A DNA stretch of 34,193 nucleotides from Bacteroidota bacterium (lineage in GTDB: Bacteria > Bacteroidota > Bacteroidia > B-17B0 > Aurantibacillaceae), in the NCBI GenBank assembly GCA_013816615.1, contig JACDED010000035.1, positions 1-34,193 on the forward strand. The letters run 5' to 3'. Below, piece by piece: positions 1-7,436 of the stretch (positions within the stretch are counted from its first letter, which is position 1; the number at the start of each line of letters is the position of its first letter). The notes under the pieces were generated by a model. It was not told where the DNA came from. It did not search any database and saw nothing but the letters and a program-made list of their open reading frames with translations. Both the position numbers and the translations under genes were made by a program.

Positions 1-1
1 C

Positions 2-190
2 CGGGTAGATAAAAACCAAGTTCTTCGTCTAGCAAATTGTGAGTTTATTAAACGCAAAGAGAATATCATTATCACCGGCAGCACCGGTATTGGTAAAAGT
101 TTTCTTGCCTCAGCGCTTGGTCATCAGTGTTATTTCCGGAGGGAATTTGCTTTAGTAAGAAAAATGGGGAGTGTCGAACCACAAAAGTAA
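2..190 (+). pseudogene. istB: IS21-family helper ATPase IstB fragment
   Basis: An open frame enters from the window edge and runs about 62 codons to a stop at 188-190. It contains DKNQVLRLANCEFI followed by NIIITGSTGIGKSFLASALG, which matches the Walker A region of IstB-type AAA+ ATPases, the transposition helpers of IS21 elements. After GHQC the frame (YFRREFALVRK) loses its likeness to IstB and stops. An intact IstB is about 245-260 residues and needs Walker B, sensor and C-terminal parts that are absent here. The fragment is therefore a decayed or deleted IS21 remnant, or the inner edge of one cut by the contig end. No istA is visible. The ATPase family is clear from the sequence; assignment to IS21 rather than a DnaC-like relative is inference. 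Confidence 0.6.
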
Positions 191-198
191 ATTCTGTG

Positions 199-237
199 TT
201 TCGCTACATTGCCCAACTGGTGCGGGATGTAGCGAAA
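199..237. repeat. Hairpin-forming inverted repeat next to the istB fragment
   Basis: TTTCGCTACAT (199-209) and ATGTAGCGAAA (227-237) are perfect 11-base inverted repeats around a 17-base loop. CCC and GGG inside the loop could extend the stem. It lies 8 bases after the istB fragment stop and before the tRNA terminator. It could be a terminal repeat or a terminator-like relic of the mobile element. No T-run follows on either strand, so an intrinsic terminator is not well supported. Confidence 0.4.
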
Positions 238-240
238 ATA

Positions 241-277
241 AAAATGGGGGAGTCAAAATTAATTTTTGACATCCCCC
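241..277 (-). terminator. Intrinsic terminator of the tRNA gene
   Basis: Reading the minus strand, the tRNA 3' end at 281 is followed by a stem of GGGGG(AT)GTCAAAA pairing with TTTTGACTCCCCC, with a single bulged base and a short AT loop (246-277). An A+T stretch with TTTTTA follows. The stem position directly behind the tRNA and the U-rich tail fit a rho-independent terminator. Confidence 0.7.
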
Positions 278-280
278 ACT

Positions 281-357
281 TGGTGGTCCCACTTGGAATC
301 GAACCAAGCACCTACTGATTATGAGTCAGTTGCTCTAACCGAATGAGCTATAGGACC
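281..357 (-). tRNA. tRNA with CAU anticodon (Ile2 or elongator Met)
   Basis: The minus strand folds into a complete cloverleaf of 77 bases including an encoded CCA. The acceptor stem is GGTCCTA with TGGGACC (one G-T pair), the D stem GCTC/GAGC, the anticodon stem ACTGA/TCAGT with loop CTCATAA, and the T stem CTTGG/CCAAG with TTCGATT. The anticodon is CAT. A fully paired first acceptor base pair argues against initiator tRNA-fMet. The choice between elongator Met and the lysidine-modified Ile2 tRNA cannot be settled by eye, although the GGTCCTATAGCTCA start and ACTCATAATC core resemble many Ile2 (CAU) genes. It has its own promoter and terminator. Confidence 0.93.
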
Positions 358-378
358 ATTTCCCTTTACAAGGGATTG

Positions 379-409
379 CAAAAATAGCCAAAAGCCACAT
401 ATTCACAAA
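379..409 (-). promoter_or_regulatory. Bacteroidota-type promoter of the tRNA gene
   Basis: On the minus strand TTTG (406-409) is followed after exactly 19 bases by TATTTTTG (379-386). This is a full match to the Bacteroidota primary sigma consensus TTTG-N19-TAnnTTTG. The mature tRNA 5' end lies about 22 bases past the -7 box. A small hairpin (TCCCTT/AAGGGA, 361-375) sits in the short leader. Confidence 0.75.
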
Positions 410-454
410 ATAAATAAACGTAAACTCTATAATTTTTGAGTGATAAGAATTAAA

Positions 455-1645
455 TTAACCGGCAGTTTCTTTTTTAAATGTTTCCGGCATAGCTGTTACA
501 AGCAGTATTAGAGCCGCAACAGCCAGTAAGCCCAATAACAGAAAGCAGGTGCTAAAACCTGAAGCGTCTAAAATAAATCCGCATACCAGGTTACTAAGAG
601 CAACGCCCAAGCCAACCGCCGTGGCAAATACACCCTGCGCCAAATTTGCCTTACCCGACTCGGCGGCCAGGTCGGCCACTACAAGTACAGACACCACACC
701 AAAAATACCTGCAGAAACGCCATCCAGCAACTGTAGTGATAATATTAAGGCAGGAGAACTGCCAAGCAGGTAAAGCAGGCCTCTTACCGGCAAAGCTATA
801 AAACCAATAATAAGGAGCTTCTTTCTGCCTTTTAATACGCCGCGCCCACACCAGTAAGCAACCGGTATCATTACCAGTTGAGAAATAACAATACAGGCCG
901 ACATGTAAAGCGAAGCATTAGAAGCATTTGTTTTGCTTAGTTGCTGTCCTATAAGCGGAAGCAGCGCGCCATTTGCAAAATTAAAAATAAACGCTGCTAT
1001 TATAAAAACAATAAAAGCCCTGTTGTTTAAATGTTTTTTCTCTTTTAATTGTTTAGCAGTAGCGGGCTTTGGCGCGGGTTTTATTTCTTTTGCGCTTATT
1101 ACCAAAGCGCTTATAACGCTGGCCAGCGACAGAAAAATAAGGCAATAAAATAAGCCTTCATTATGTGTATAGTTGCAAATAATACCAATAAGTACCGAAA
1201 ATATTACATGGCCCGCGTGGTTGTATGCCTGGTTTTTACTTATTGTTTTATCAAAATTGTTTTTGCCGGTAAGGCCCTGCGCCAGGGCAATAAGGCCGGG
1301 TACATAAAATGCGGCGGCAATGCCCATAATTATGCGCCCTGTAAGAATTACGGAAAATGCCGGGAATAACTGCATAAAGAGTGCTGCAATTGCTATAACA
1401 ATAGATGGAAGAATGATTACCCAACGCTTATATTTTGTTTTATCAACAAAAAAACCTGCCGGAGATTGGCAAATAACGGTGGCAAAACTCATAGCCGAAA
1501 TGGCAATACCAATATCAGAAGAACTCCACTTAAGGTTCGACGATAAATAAACAACTAAAAATGAGCCAACACCTGTTGATACAATAGCAAGAAAAAAATT
1601 AAGCCAGTTTAACCCTTTAAGGCTATACTCGGTATTATTATCCAT
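455..1645 (-). CDS. MFS transporter
   Basis: A 396-residue integral membrane protein with about 12 hydrophobic segments, the normal size of a major facilitator superfamily carrier. Between the second and third segments is GFFVDKTKYKRW, which follows the MFS motif A pattern (G-x-x-x-D-x-x-x-R/K). A lysine-rich cytoplasmic loop (about residues 190-207, KPAPKPATAKQLKEKKH) separates the two six-helix halves. The closest resemblance is to drug/metabolite efflux type MFS proteins, but the substrate cannot be read from sequence. The start codon is ATG, with Asn-Asn-Thr-Glu before the first helix. The gene is transcribed alone toward the tRNA and diverges from the HAD gene. A short dyad (TCCGCA/TGCGGA, 1724-1738) in the divergent spacer might be regulatory. 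Confidence 0.88.
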   Translation of the reverse strand: MDNNTEYSLKGLNWLNFFLAIVSTGVGSFLVVYLSSNLKWSSSDIGIAISAMSFATVICQSPAGFFVDKTKYKRWVIILPSIVIAIAALFMQLFPAFSVILTGRIIMGIAAAFYVPGLIALAQGLTGKNNFDKTISKNQAYNHAGHVIFSVLIGIICNYTHNEGLFYCLIFLSLASVISALVISAKEIKPAPKPATAKQLKEKKHLNNRAFIVFIIAAFIFNFANGALLPLIGQQLSKTNASNASLYMSACIVISQLVMIPVAYWCGRGVLKGRKKLLIIGFIALPVRGLLYLLGSSPALILSLQLLDGVSAGIFGVVSVLVVADLAAESGKANLAQGVFATAVGLGVALSNLVCGFILDASGFSTCFLLLGLLAVAALILLVTAMPETFKKETAG

Positions 1646-1797
1646 ATTATAATACCTGCAATAACCTTACCAGTAGAAATCATACTATATTCCATTCCAC
1701 GCGCAAATACAACTCCTGTTTTTTCCGCATTTTGCGGAGAATAACGAATTGATGTCCTAAAAATGAGGAGATTAAACTTTTTTACTAATTTTAAAAC

Positions 1798-2427
1798 GTG
1801 CAACATATTAAAAATATCATTTTCGACCTTGGTGGCGTTATCATAAATTTAGATACCAATAAAACCATATCTGAATTTAATAAGCTCAGCTATATGCCAT
1901 TTGAAGCCATATACACACAGGCTTCGCAGGATGCTTTGTTTGATAATTTTGATAAAGGCCTTATTTCTACCAAAGAATTTTTTACTGAGATCCGTAAACA
2001 AATACGTTACGAGGGGCCGGAAAATGAATTACTAAATGCCTGGAATGCTATGCTGCTGGATGTTCCGGAAAAGCGCCTGGATGTATTGGTAAAAATGAAA
2101 CAGAACTATAATACCTTTTTATTAAGCAATACCTGTGAGCCACACATTGCCGCTTTTGAACACGATCTTTACCAGCACCATGGTGTAAAAAACTTTAACG
2201 ATTATTTTGATGAGGTATATTACTCTTGCCGCATGGGTATGCGCAAACCCAATAAAGAAATTTTTGAATTTGTATTAAAGCAAAATGATCTTAAGCCGGA
2301 AGAAACCGTTTTTATTGACGATTCTATACAACATGTTAAAGGTGCGGGCGAATGCGGCATCAGCGCTTTTTTATTGCCTAAAGGCGAAGAGATAGGTTCT
2401 TTTTTAAAGGGCTTAAACCTGTTATAA
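1798..2427 (+). CDS. HAD-superfamily hydrolase (HAD-IA, YihX-like)
   Basis: A 209-residue haloacid dehalogenase-type phosphatase. Motif I is FDLGGVIINLD with the nucleophile at Asp10, motif II is LLSNT, the motif III lysine is in GMRKPNKEIF, and motif IV is VFIDDS. The cap lies between motifs I and II (subclass IA). The DLGGVI variant is typical of the YihX/epoxide-hydrolase N-domain group of small sugar-phosphate phosphatases. The start is GTG at 1798; no ATG fits, and this start puts motif I at the usual distance from the N-terminus. It stands alone, divergent from the MFS gene. The substrate is unknown. Confidence 0.88.
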   Translation: MQHIKNIIFDLGGVIINLDTNKTISEFNKLSYMPFEAIYTQASQDALFDNFDKGLISTKEFFTEIRKQIRYEGPENELLNAWNAMLLDVPEKRLDVLVKMKQNYNTFLLSNTCEPHIAAFEHDLYQHHGVKNFNDYFDEVYYSCRMGMRKPNKEIFEFVLKQNDLKPEETVFIDDSIQHVKGAGECGISAFLLPKGEEIGSFLKGLNLL

Positions 2428-2536
2428 GCGTTATTATTGCAGATTAACTATATGAAAAAACCGCTAAAATTGTGTGTTTGTTAAATTTACGAAACATGAA
2501 TTAATTCATATTTTTCGCCTTATCTTTACATTTCGC

Positions 2537-3043
2537 ATGAAAGATAAAGAAGAGCCAAAGGACAACGAAAAGGATAAAAAAGATCCTATAAAAATTATCT
2601 TGGCAGATGATGATAAAGATGATCAGCACTTATTTAAAGAAGCGCTTGAACATACATACATTCCAACAGAATTAACAACAAAAAATAACGGCCAGGATTT
2701 GATGGATGCTCTTCACGACCCTACAATTCCTAACCCTGATGTTATTTTTTTGGATATTAATATGCCAGGAAAAAATGGTAAAGAGTGTCTTGAGGAAATT
2801 AAAGAAGATGAAGAGCTGAAAGACATACCCACTGTAATGTACACCACCTCTACAAGCGAACAGGATATTAATGAGACGTATCAAAAAGGCGCGAATTTAT
2901 ATGTACCAAAGCCTTATTCTTTTTCTTCTATCATAACAATACTTAAAAGTATTTTTACATTAAAGTGGAAACAGCTTTTTACAAAGCCTGATAAAAAAGA
3001 CTTTGTATTATCTGAAGAGACGGTGAATGTAAAAAAACACTAG
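2537..3043 (+). CDS. Single-domain response regulator
   Basis: A 168-residue protein with one CheY-like receiver domain and no output domain. After a highly charged N-terminal tail (Lys/Glu/Asp, residues 2-17) come IILADDDKDD (acidic pocket Asp24/Asp25), the phosphoacceptor Asp73 in VIFLDINMPGKNG, the switch Thr in MYTTS and the Lys in VPKPYS. This layout matches the rcp1-like regulators common in Bacteroidota that pair with phytochrome-type or hybrid histidine kinases. The frame is open to 2474, but I chose ATG 2537 because a -7 box (TATCTTTA, 2521-2528) lies just upstream inside the longer frame. That would make the message nearly leaderless. No kinase is nearby, so the partner is unknown. 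Confidence 0.85.
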   Translation: MKDKEEPKDNEKDKKDPIKIILADDDKDDQHLFKEALEHTYIPTELTTKNNGQDLMDALHDPTIPNPDVIFLDINMPGKNGKECLEEIKEDEELKDIPTVMYTTSTSEQDINETYQKGANLYVPKPYSFSSIITILKSIFTLKWKQLFTKPDKKDFVLSEETVNVKKH

Positions 3044-3204
3044 AATTGTAAGATTAACTTACTTTTTATTGTGGCTTGCCTTCGGCCCGCGCTTACACAA
3101 GTCAACGCACAGGTCCGCTCAAAAGCACTCTGCGCTTTCGTTTCAATCCTTGTGCTCGTAACTCTCAAAAGGGATTTTTCACTACAATCGTATACGTGCT
3201 ATAA

Positions 3205-3301
3205 GCGTGAGGGATAGAGCCTTTGTTTGAGCTCTTTTTTATGAGCCGGAAGGCAAGTAAAAAAAGCGAGTGGCGAAAGCCCGACCCGAAGGGACACGCC
3301 C
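3205..3301 (+). ncRNA. Multi-hairpin intergenic element (Flavo-1-like?)
   Basis: Between two convergent genes the plus strand can fold as four nested or adjacent stems. An outer GCGTG (3205-3209) pairs with CACGC (3295-3299). Inside it are CTTTTTT (3234-3240) with AAAAAAG (3260-3266), capped by GCC-GGAA-GGC (3245-3254); then GGC-GAAA-GCC (3272-3281), a GNRA tetraloop; then CCC-GAA-GGG (3285-3293). From memory the GCGAAAGCCCGACCCGAAGG portion is a recurrent intergenic motif in Flavobacteria and relatives, possibly Rfam Flavo-1. The identification is not verified. The G+C-richer, non-coding stretch from about 3065, including TTTTTCACTACAATCG, may belong to the same element. Whether it is transcribed is unknown. 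Confidence 0.5.
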
Positions 3302-3333
3302 AAAAAAACTATGATGAAATTTTTTTTATTTTT

Positions 3334-4107
3334 TTACATCGAACGTATAAACAACATCACTACTTCAAAAAATTCTTTTGGCTTTTCTGCATGTATCCAA
3401 TGGCCGGAACCTAAAACAGTTTCTAATTTAAAATTTGGAAAATGTTTTTTAAAATCCGCAAGGTCACTTTCTTCAATATAATTTGACCTTTCCCCACGCA
3501 CTACTAAAGTTGAAACATTGCTATTGCCATTGGGTACAGCAACGCCAATGCTATTATAATTTTTTGTAATTGTTTTTAAATTAAAGCGCCAATCCATAAT
3601 ATTATTTTCAGTATCACGCCAATAAATATTCTTTAATAAAAATTGTTTAGTGCCAAAATCGCTTAAATAAGTATTTAAAACTGCTTCGGCTTCTTTACGA
3701 TTTTTTATTTGTGTAAAATCAACAGCATTCAGTGCTTTCAATACATCATCGTGGTGCGGTTCATAAGCGCGTGGCGAAATATCAGCTACAATTATTTTTG
3801 CAGCAATGCCTTTATATTTTAATTCAAAGAACATGGTTACTTTTCCACCCATACTATGGCCTAAAATAATCGGATCTTTTAATTGATGCTCGTCAATAAA
3901 CTCTTTTAAATCATCAGCCATCACTTCATAATTCCAAACATCGCTGTGTGGTGAAAGACCATGGTTACGAAGATCTAACGTAAAAACATGCAAACCTTTT
4001 TCTGCAAATTGTTTTGCCAGCGTATTCCAGTTATCGCTTTGTCCAAATAAACCATGCATAATAATTAATGGTTGTCCTTGTCCGAATTCTCTGTATGCTA
4101 ATTTCAT
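3334..4107 (-). CDS. ybfF: Alpha/beta-fold esterase, YbfF-like
   Basis: A 257-residue soluble alpha/beta hydrolase. The oxyanion loop is MHGLFGQSDNW (about residues 18-27), then LDLRNHGLSPHS (45-55), the nucleophile elbow GHSMGG with Ser85, and the catalytic His236 in GSGHWIHAEKP. The LRNHGLSP plus GHSMGGK combination is characteristic of E. coli YbfF, an acyl-CoA/short-chain ester hydrolase. The true substrate in this organism is unknown. It follows pdxJ on the same strand with an 87-base gap that contains a hairpin, so co-transcription is possible but may be reduced. The 3' end lies just past the multi-hairpin element. Confidence 0.88.
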   Translation of the reverse strand: MKLAYREFGQGQPLIIMHGLFGQSDNWNTLAKQFAEKGLHVFTLDLRNHGLSPHSDVWNYEVMADDLKEFIDEHQLKDPIILGHSMGGKVTMFFELKYKGIAAKIIVADISPRAYEPHHDDVLKALNAVDFTQIKNRKEAEAVLNTYLSDFGTKQFLLKNIYWRDTENNIMDWRFNLKTITKNYNSIGVAVPNGNSNVSTLVVRGERSNYIEESDLADFKKHFPNFKLETVLGSGHWIHAEKPKEFFEVVMLFIRSM

Positions 4108-4167
4108 TTTCTTTTTCTTTATTATTCACGGTCTCAGCCCTCAATAGATCATTACAAGAGAACTGAG

Positions 4168-4188
4168 ATTCCGGCTCAAGGCCGGAAT
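4168..4188. repeat. Short REP-like palindrome
   Basis: ATTCCGGC (4168-4175) and GCCGGAAT (4181-4188) are perfect 8-base arms around TCAAG, located 7 bases beyond the pdxJ stop. CTGAGA (4163-4168) can also pair with TCTCAG (4132-4137). There is no T-run, so it is more like a REP-type or mRNA-stabilising hairpin than an intrinsic terminator. Only one copy is in the window. Confidence 0.5.
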
Positions 4189-4194
4189 GACAAA

Positions 4195-4911
4195 TTATTT
4201 AAGTTGACGTAAATATAGTTGCACTGTGTTCTCTAATCCCAAATATAAAGCATCGCTAATTAATGCATGTCCTATTGACACTTCTAATAAATTTGGAACA
4301 TTCTGTTTAAAGAATTTAAGATTGTCTAAACTCAGGTCGTGGCCCGCGTTTACACCTAATCCTAACTCGCCCGCTAATTTTGCGGCTGCAGTAAATGGTA
4401 AAATTGTTTTTTCTTTTTCAGTAAAAAATAAACGCGCGTATTCTTCAGTATATAATTCAATTCTATCTGCACCGGTTTCTTTGGCGCCTTTTACCATTTC
4501 TAAATTTGCATCAACAAAAATAGAAGTACGAATATTATTTTTTTGAAACAAGGCTATCATTTCTTTTAAATACTCTTTGTTCTTAATTGTATCCCAGCCA
4601 TGATCGCTGGTTATTTGCCCTTGTACATCAGGTACCAGTGTTACCTGTTGGGGCTTTACTTCTAAAACAAGATCAACAAATTTTTGTTCTTTTGGATTGC
4701 CTTCGATATTAAATTCTGTTTTTAAGATCGGTTTCAGATCACGCACATCTTTATAAGTAATATGTCTTTCATCCGGTCGTGGATGCACAGTAATACCATT
4801 AGCACCAAAGCTTTCTATTTGTTGTGCGGCCTTAATAACATCCGGAATATTACCACCACGCGCATTGCGCAAAGTGGCTATTTTATTAATGTTTACGCTT
4901 AATTTAGTCAT
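4195..4911 (-). CDS. pdxJ: Pyridoxine 5'-phosphate synthase PdxJ
   Basis: PdxJ condenses 1-deoxyxylulose 5-phosphate with 3-amino-2-oxopropyl phosphate to pyridoxine 5'-phosphate, the last ring-forming step of the DXP-dependent vitamin B6 pathway. The 238 residues match the family length. Visible signatures are VNINKIATLRNARGGNIPD at the N-terminus (phosphate/substrate contacts), GITVHPRPDERHI with the catalytic His, QVTLVPDVQGQITSDHGWD, and the C-terminal VNAGHDLSLDNL and EVSIGHALISDAL segments that bind phosphate in the TIM barrel. It is divergent from the CBS protein across an 81-base spacer and upstream of the ybfF-like esterase. The start is ATG. Confidence 0.97.
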   Translation of the reverse strand: MTKLSVNINKIATLRNARGGNIPDVIKAAQQIESFGANGITVHPRPDERHITYKDVRDLKPILKTEFNIEGNPKEQKFVDLVLEVKPQQVTLVPDVQGQITSDHGWDTIKNKEYLKEMIALFQKNNIRTSIFVDANLEMVKGAKETGADRIELYTEEYARLFFTEKEKTILPFTAAAKLAGELGLGVNAGHDLSLDNLKFFKQNVPNLLEVSIGHALISDALYLGLENTVQLYLRQLK

Positions 4912-4974
4912 TTTGAGGTAATTAATGTTTTGTTACTTTTTGCTAAAATCAATAGTAAAGCTAATTAATTTACA

Positions 4975-4982
4975 TAAATTTG
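4975..4982 (+). promoter_or_regulatory. -7 box of the CBS-protein gene
   Basis: TAAATTTG fits the Bacteroidota -7 consensus TAnnTTTG, ten bases before the ATG at 4993. No good TTTG is found 19 bases upstream, so only the -7 element is supported. Confidence 0.5.
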
Positions 4983-4992
4983 AGAAAGAAAT

Positions 4993-5655
4993 ATGTTAGT
5001 TGTTGATCTTATAACGGACGAAATTCCACCACTTAAAACCACCGATACGGTTGAGCTTGCTTTGGACTGGATGGAACAGTTTAAAGTATCGCACTTACCG
5101 GTTGTAAAAGACCGTGAGTTAATTGGCGTTGTTTCTGAAACTGATTTGATGGATTACAATCATCCTGAAGAAACCATTGATGCCAGCAAATTGCATTTAA
5201 TGCGCCCGGCTATTCATTTACACCAACACACTTATGAACTGGTAAAATTAATGACCAGCTTAAATCTAACGCTTATACCGGTTTTAGATGAAGATGAAAA
5301 ATACAAAGGTTGTATTACTTTAAAAGGCATTGTGCAAAATTTAAGTACCATGATCTCGGTACAAAATCCGGGCGGTGTTATAGTTCTTGAATTAAATCAA
5401 AACGATTATTCGGTTACACAAATTGGAAATATTATTGAAGGCAACGACGCTAAAATTTTAAGCTTACACGTTTCATCTCAACCTGATAGTATGAAACTGG
5501 AAGTGACCATTAAAGTTAACCGCGAAGACCTTTCGAGTATCATACAAACATTTAATCGCTACAATTATATTATCAAAGCTACTTATAGCCACAGCGATTA
5601 TGAAACAGGAATGAAAGACCGTTTGAACGAGTTCTTACATTTCCTGAATATTTAA
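4993..5655 (+). CDS. CBS-domain protein with ACT-like C-terminus
   Basis: A 220-residue cytosolic protein. Residues about 1-60 and 65-125 form a tandem CBS pair: VSHLPVVKDRELIGVVSETDL in the first, and LTLIPVLDEDEKYKGCITL in the second. Such Bateman modules usually bind adenine nucleotides. The last third (about 128-205: GGVIVLELNQNDYSVTQIG and further beta-alpha-beta segments) has the look of an ACT-type ligand-binding fold. No catalytic domain is present, so it is probably a sensor or regulator of an unknown partner. In Bacteroidota this type of gene is often beside pdxJ, as here, which suggests but does not prove a link with B6 or nucleotide status. Confidence 0.85.
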   Translation: MLVVDLITDEIPPLKTTDTVELALDWMEQFKVSHLPVVKDRELIGVVSETDLMDYNHPEETIDASKLHLMRPAIHLHQHTYELVKLMTSLNLTLIPVLDEDEKYKGCITLKGIVQNLSTMISVQNPGGVIVLELNQNDYSVTQIGNIIEGNDAKILSLHVSSQPDSMKLEVTIKVNREDLSSIIQTFNRYNYIIKATYSHSDYETGMKDRLNEFLHFLNI

Positions 5656-5668
5656 CCCAAATTTTTTT

Positions 5669-5767
5669 GCCACAGATTTCACTAATTTACGCAGATTGTT
5701 TTTTGTGTTAATGCTTAGTATTTAAGTCTTTTGAAGAAAAATCTGCGGCATCTGTGCAATCTGTGGC
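5669..5767. repeat. Long imperfect palindrome between convergent genes
   Basis: GCCACAGATTTCAC near 5669-5682 and GTGCAATCTGTGGC at 5754-5767 form the outer stem. CGCAGATT (5690-5697) pairs with AATCTGCG, giving a near-continuous hairpin with an A+T-rich centre. Its end abuts the truB stop codon. It is of the same type as the element at 8540-8700 (arms starting GCCAC and containing CACTAATT) and fills the gap between convergent genes. It could serve as a bidirectional terminator or be a mobile palindromic repeat. From memory such GCCACAGATT...AATCTGTGGC repeats recur in Bacteroidota and Chlorobi genomes. Confidence 0.75.
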
Positions 5768-6475
5768 TTAAAGGTTCGCAAATTTTTCCGCAAATTCCTG
5801 CGGCGTTACTGCGTTTGATAGTTTAAAGTCGCCAATGCGCGTACGGCAAAGCGCTGTAAGATGAGCACCGCTGTTTAATGCTAAACCAAAATCGCGGGCA
5901 ATACTGCGAATGTATGTTCCTTTACTGCACACAATTCTAAAACTAACGCTTGGCATATTGACAGATATGATCTCAAATTCTTTAATTTCTACTTCACGCG
6001 ATTTCATCTCCACTTCCTCACCCGCCCTTGCCATTTCGTAAGCCCGCTTGCCATTTATCATTACGGCGCTAAAAATTGGTGGTACTTGTTGTAATATGCC
6101 TGTAAAATCTTTTGCTGTTTGTTGAATTGCTTCTAATGTAATATGTTCGGTTGGAAATGTTTTGTCTACTTCTTTTTCAAGATCGTAACACGGTGTGGTT
6201 GCTCCTAATAAAAATGTGCCCGTGTATTCTTTTTCCATTCCCATTAGATCATTAATGGTCTTTGTTTTTTTACCGGTACAAACAATTAATAAACCTGTTG
6301 CTAAAGGATCAAGTGTACCAGCGTGGCCAATTTTTGGCTTTACTTTTACACCATCTACCATAAAAGAAGGATGATTTTTTATAGCGTGCTTTAATTTGTT
6401 TACCGCCTGAAAACTGCTCCAGGTATAGGGTTTATCGATCAATAAAACTTCGCCTGTATAAAAATTGTAATCCAT
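5768..6475 (-). CDS. truB: tRNA pseudouridine(55) synthase TruB
   Basis: TruB makes pseudouridine 55 in the T loop of tRNAs. The 235-residue sequence has LLIDKPYTWSSF at the N-terminus, the catalytic motif GHAGTLDPLATGLL with the nucleophile Asp56, KEYTGTFLLGATT, and the C-terminal SKGTYIRSIARDFG and LTALCRTRIGDF segments typical of the family. It lacks a long C-terminal PUA extension, as is common in Bacteroidota. Its ATG shares one base with the metF stop codon (TAATG), indicating translational coupling in the nifU-like/metF/truB operon. Confidence 0.97.
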   Translation of the reverse strand: MDYNFYTGEVLLIDKPYTWSSFQAVNKLKHAIKNHPSFMVDGVKVKPKIGHAGTLDPLATGLLIVCTGKKTKTINDLMGMEKEYTGTFLLGATTPCYDLEKEVDKTFPTEHITLEAIQQTAKDFTGILQQVPPIFSAVMINGKRAYEMARAGEEVEMKSREVEIKEFEIISVNMPSVSFRIVCSKGTYIRSIARDFGLALNSGAHLTALCRTRIGDFKLSNAVTPQEFAEKFANL

Positions 6476-7428
6476 TAAAATACTTCCTTCGCTACTTTTT
6501 TAGTAGCCTCAGAAGTACCCATTGTATAAAAATGCAGGCACGGTACATTAGCTTTTATCAATTCTTTGCTTTGTTCAATACACCACTGAATACCTACTTC
6601 CTTAACGGCTTTATCATCCTTACATTTTTCTAACTCTTCATAAAAAGGTTGAGGAATATCGATGTGAAAAATCTTAGGAAGCGTTGTAATTTGTTTTTTA
6701 GTGCTCAGTATTTTTAAACCCGGAATAATTGGAACCGTAATACCGTTATCACGACATAATTTTACAAAATCAAAATATTTTTTATTGTCGAAGAACATTT
6801 GTGTAACAACATATTCAGCACCTGCTTCTACTTTTGCTTTTAAATATTTAAGGTCGCTGATCATATTTGGTGCTTCAAAATGTTTTTCAGGATAACCTGC
6901 AATACCAATACAAAAATCAGTGGGTGCTGCATCTTTCATCTCTTCATCCAGGTATTGTGCACGATTCATTTCTGTAATTTGTTTTACAAGATCCAATGCA
7001 TAAGCATGTCCGCCCGGCTCAGGTACAAAAGCAGGTTCTGTTTTAATGCTATCGCCACGTAAAGCCAATACATTATCAATTCCTAAGAACTGAAGGTCAA
7101 TTAAAGCATTTTCAGTCTCTTCTTTCGTAAAACCGCCGCAAATAATATGTGGTACTGCTTCAACATTATATTTATTCATAATAGCAGCGCAAATACCAAC
7201 CGTACCAGGACGTTTACGAATACTTACTTTTTCTAAATAGCCTCCATCGCGTTTTTTGTAAATGTATTCTTCGCGATGATATGTTACATCAACAAACGCC
7301 GGCTTAAATTCCATTAAAGGATCGATGCCATCATAAATGCTTTGTATACTTTTTCCTTTTAAAGGTGGGAGAATTTCAATAGAAAATAGCGGCTTCTTAC
7401 TTTGAGAAAGCTTTTGTGTTAACTTCAT
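6475..7428 (-). CDS. metF: Methylenetetrahydrofolate reductase
   Basis: MetF reduces 5,10-methylene-THF to 5-methyl-THF with FAD, supplying methyl groups for methionine synthesis. At 317 residues it is near the bacterial family length. It shows FSIEILPP (the catalytic Glu18), VDVTYHREE, VPHIICGGFTKEE, LALRGDS, FCIGIAGYPEKH and the FAD/folate-site segment YVVTQMFFDN, followed by PIIPGLKILS. It starts 8 bases after the nifU-like gene and overlaps truB by one base, so the three are one operon read from the promoter at 7688-7718. Confidence 0.96.
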   Translation of the reverse strand: MKLTQKLSQSKKPLFSIEILPPLKGKSIQSIYDGIDPLMEFKPAFVDVTYHREEYIYKKRDGGYLEKVSIRKRPGTVGICAAIMNKYNVEAVPHIICGGFTKEETENALIDLQFLGIDNVLALRGDSIKTEPAFVPEPGGHAYALDLVKQITEMNRAQYLDEEMKDAAPTDFCIGIAGYPEKHFEAPNMISDLKYLKAKVEAGAEYVVTQMFFDNKKYFDFVKLCRDNGITVPIIPGLKILSTKKQITTLPKIFHIDIPQPFYEELEKCKDDKAVKEVGIQWCIEQSKELIKANVPCLHFYTMGTSEATKKVAKEVF

Positions 7429-7436
7429 AAATTGTA

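Noticed and set aside
281-357. Initiator tRNA-fMet
   Set aside because: The first acceptor pair is G-C (G1-C72), not the C1-A72 mismatch expected of most bacterial initiators, and the D and anticodon stems resemble elongator/Ile2 types.
361-375. TCCCTT/AAGGGA hairpin as terminator of the MFS gene
   Set aside because: No T-run follows on the minus strand; it falls in the tRNA leader just after the promoter.
1724-1738. TCCGCA/TGCGGA dyad in the MFS-HAD spacer
   Set aside because: It has no T-run and cannot be tied to a promoter; it may be an operator but evidence is too thin to list it.
2474-2536. Longer N-terminus of the response regulator
   Set aside because: The -7 box TATCTTTA (2521-2528) precedes the internal ATG 2537, and the added residues are not like receiver proteins.
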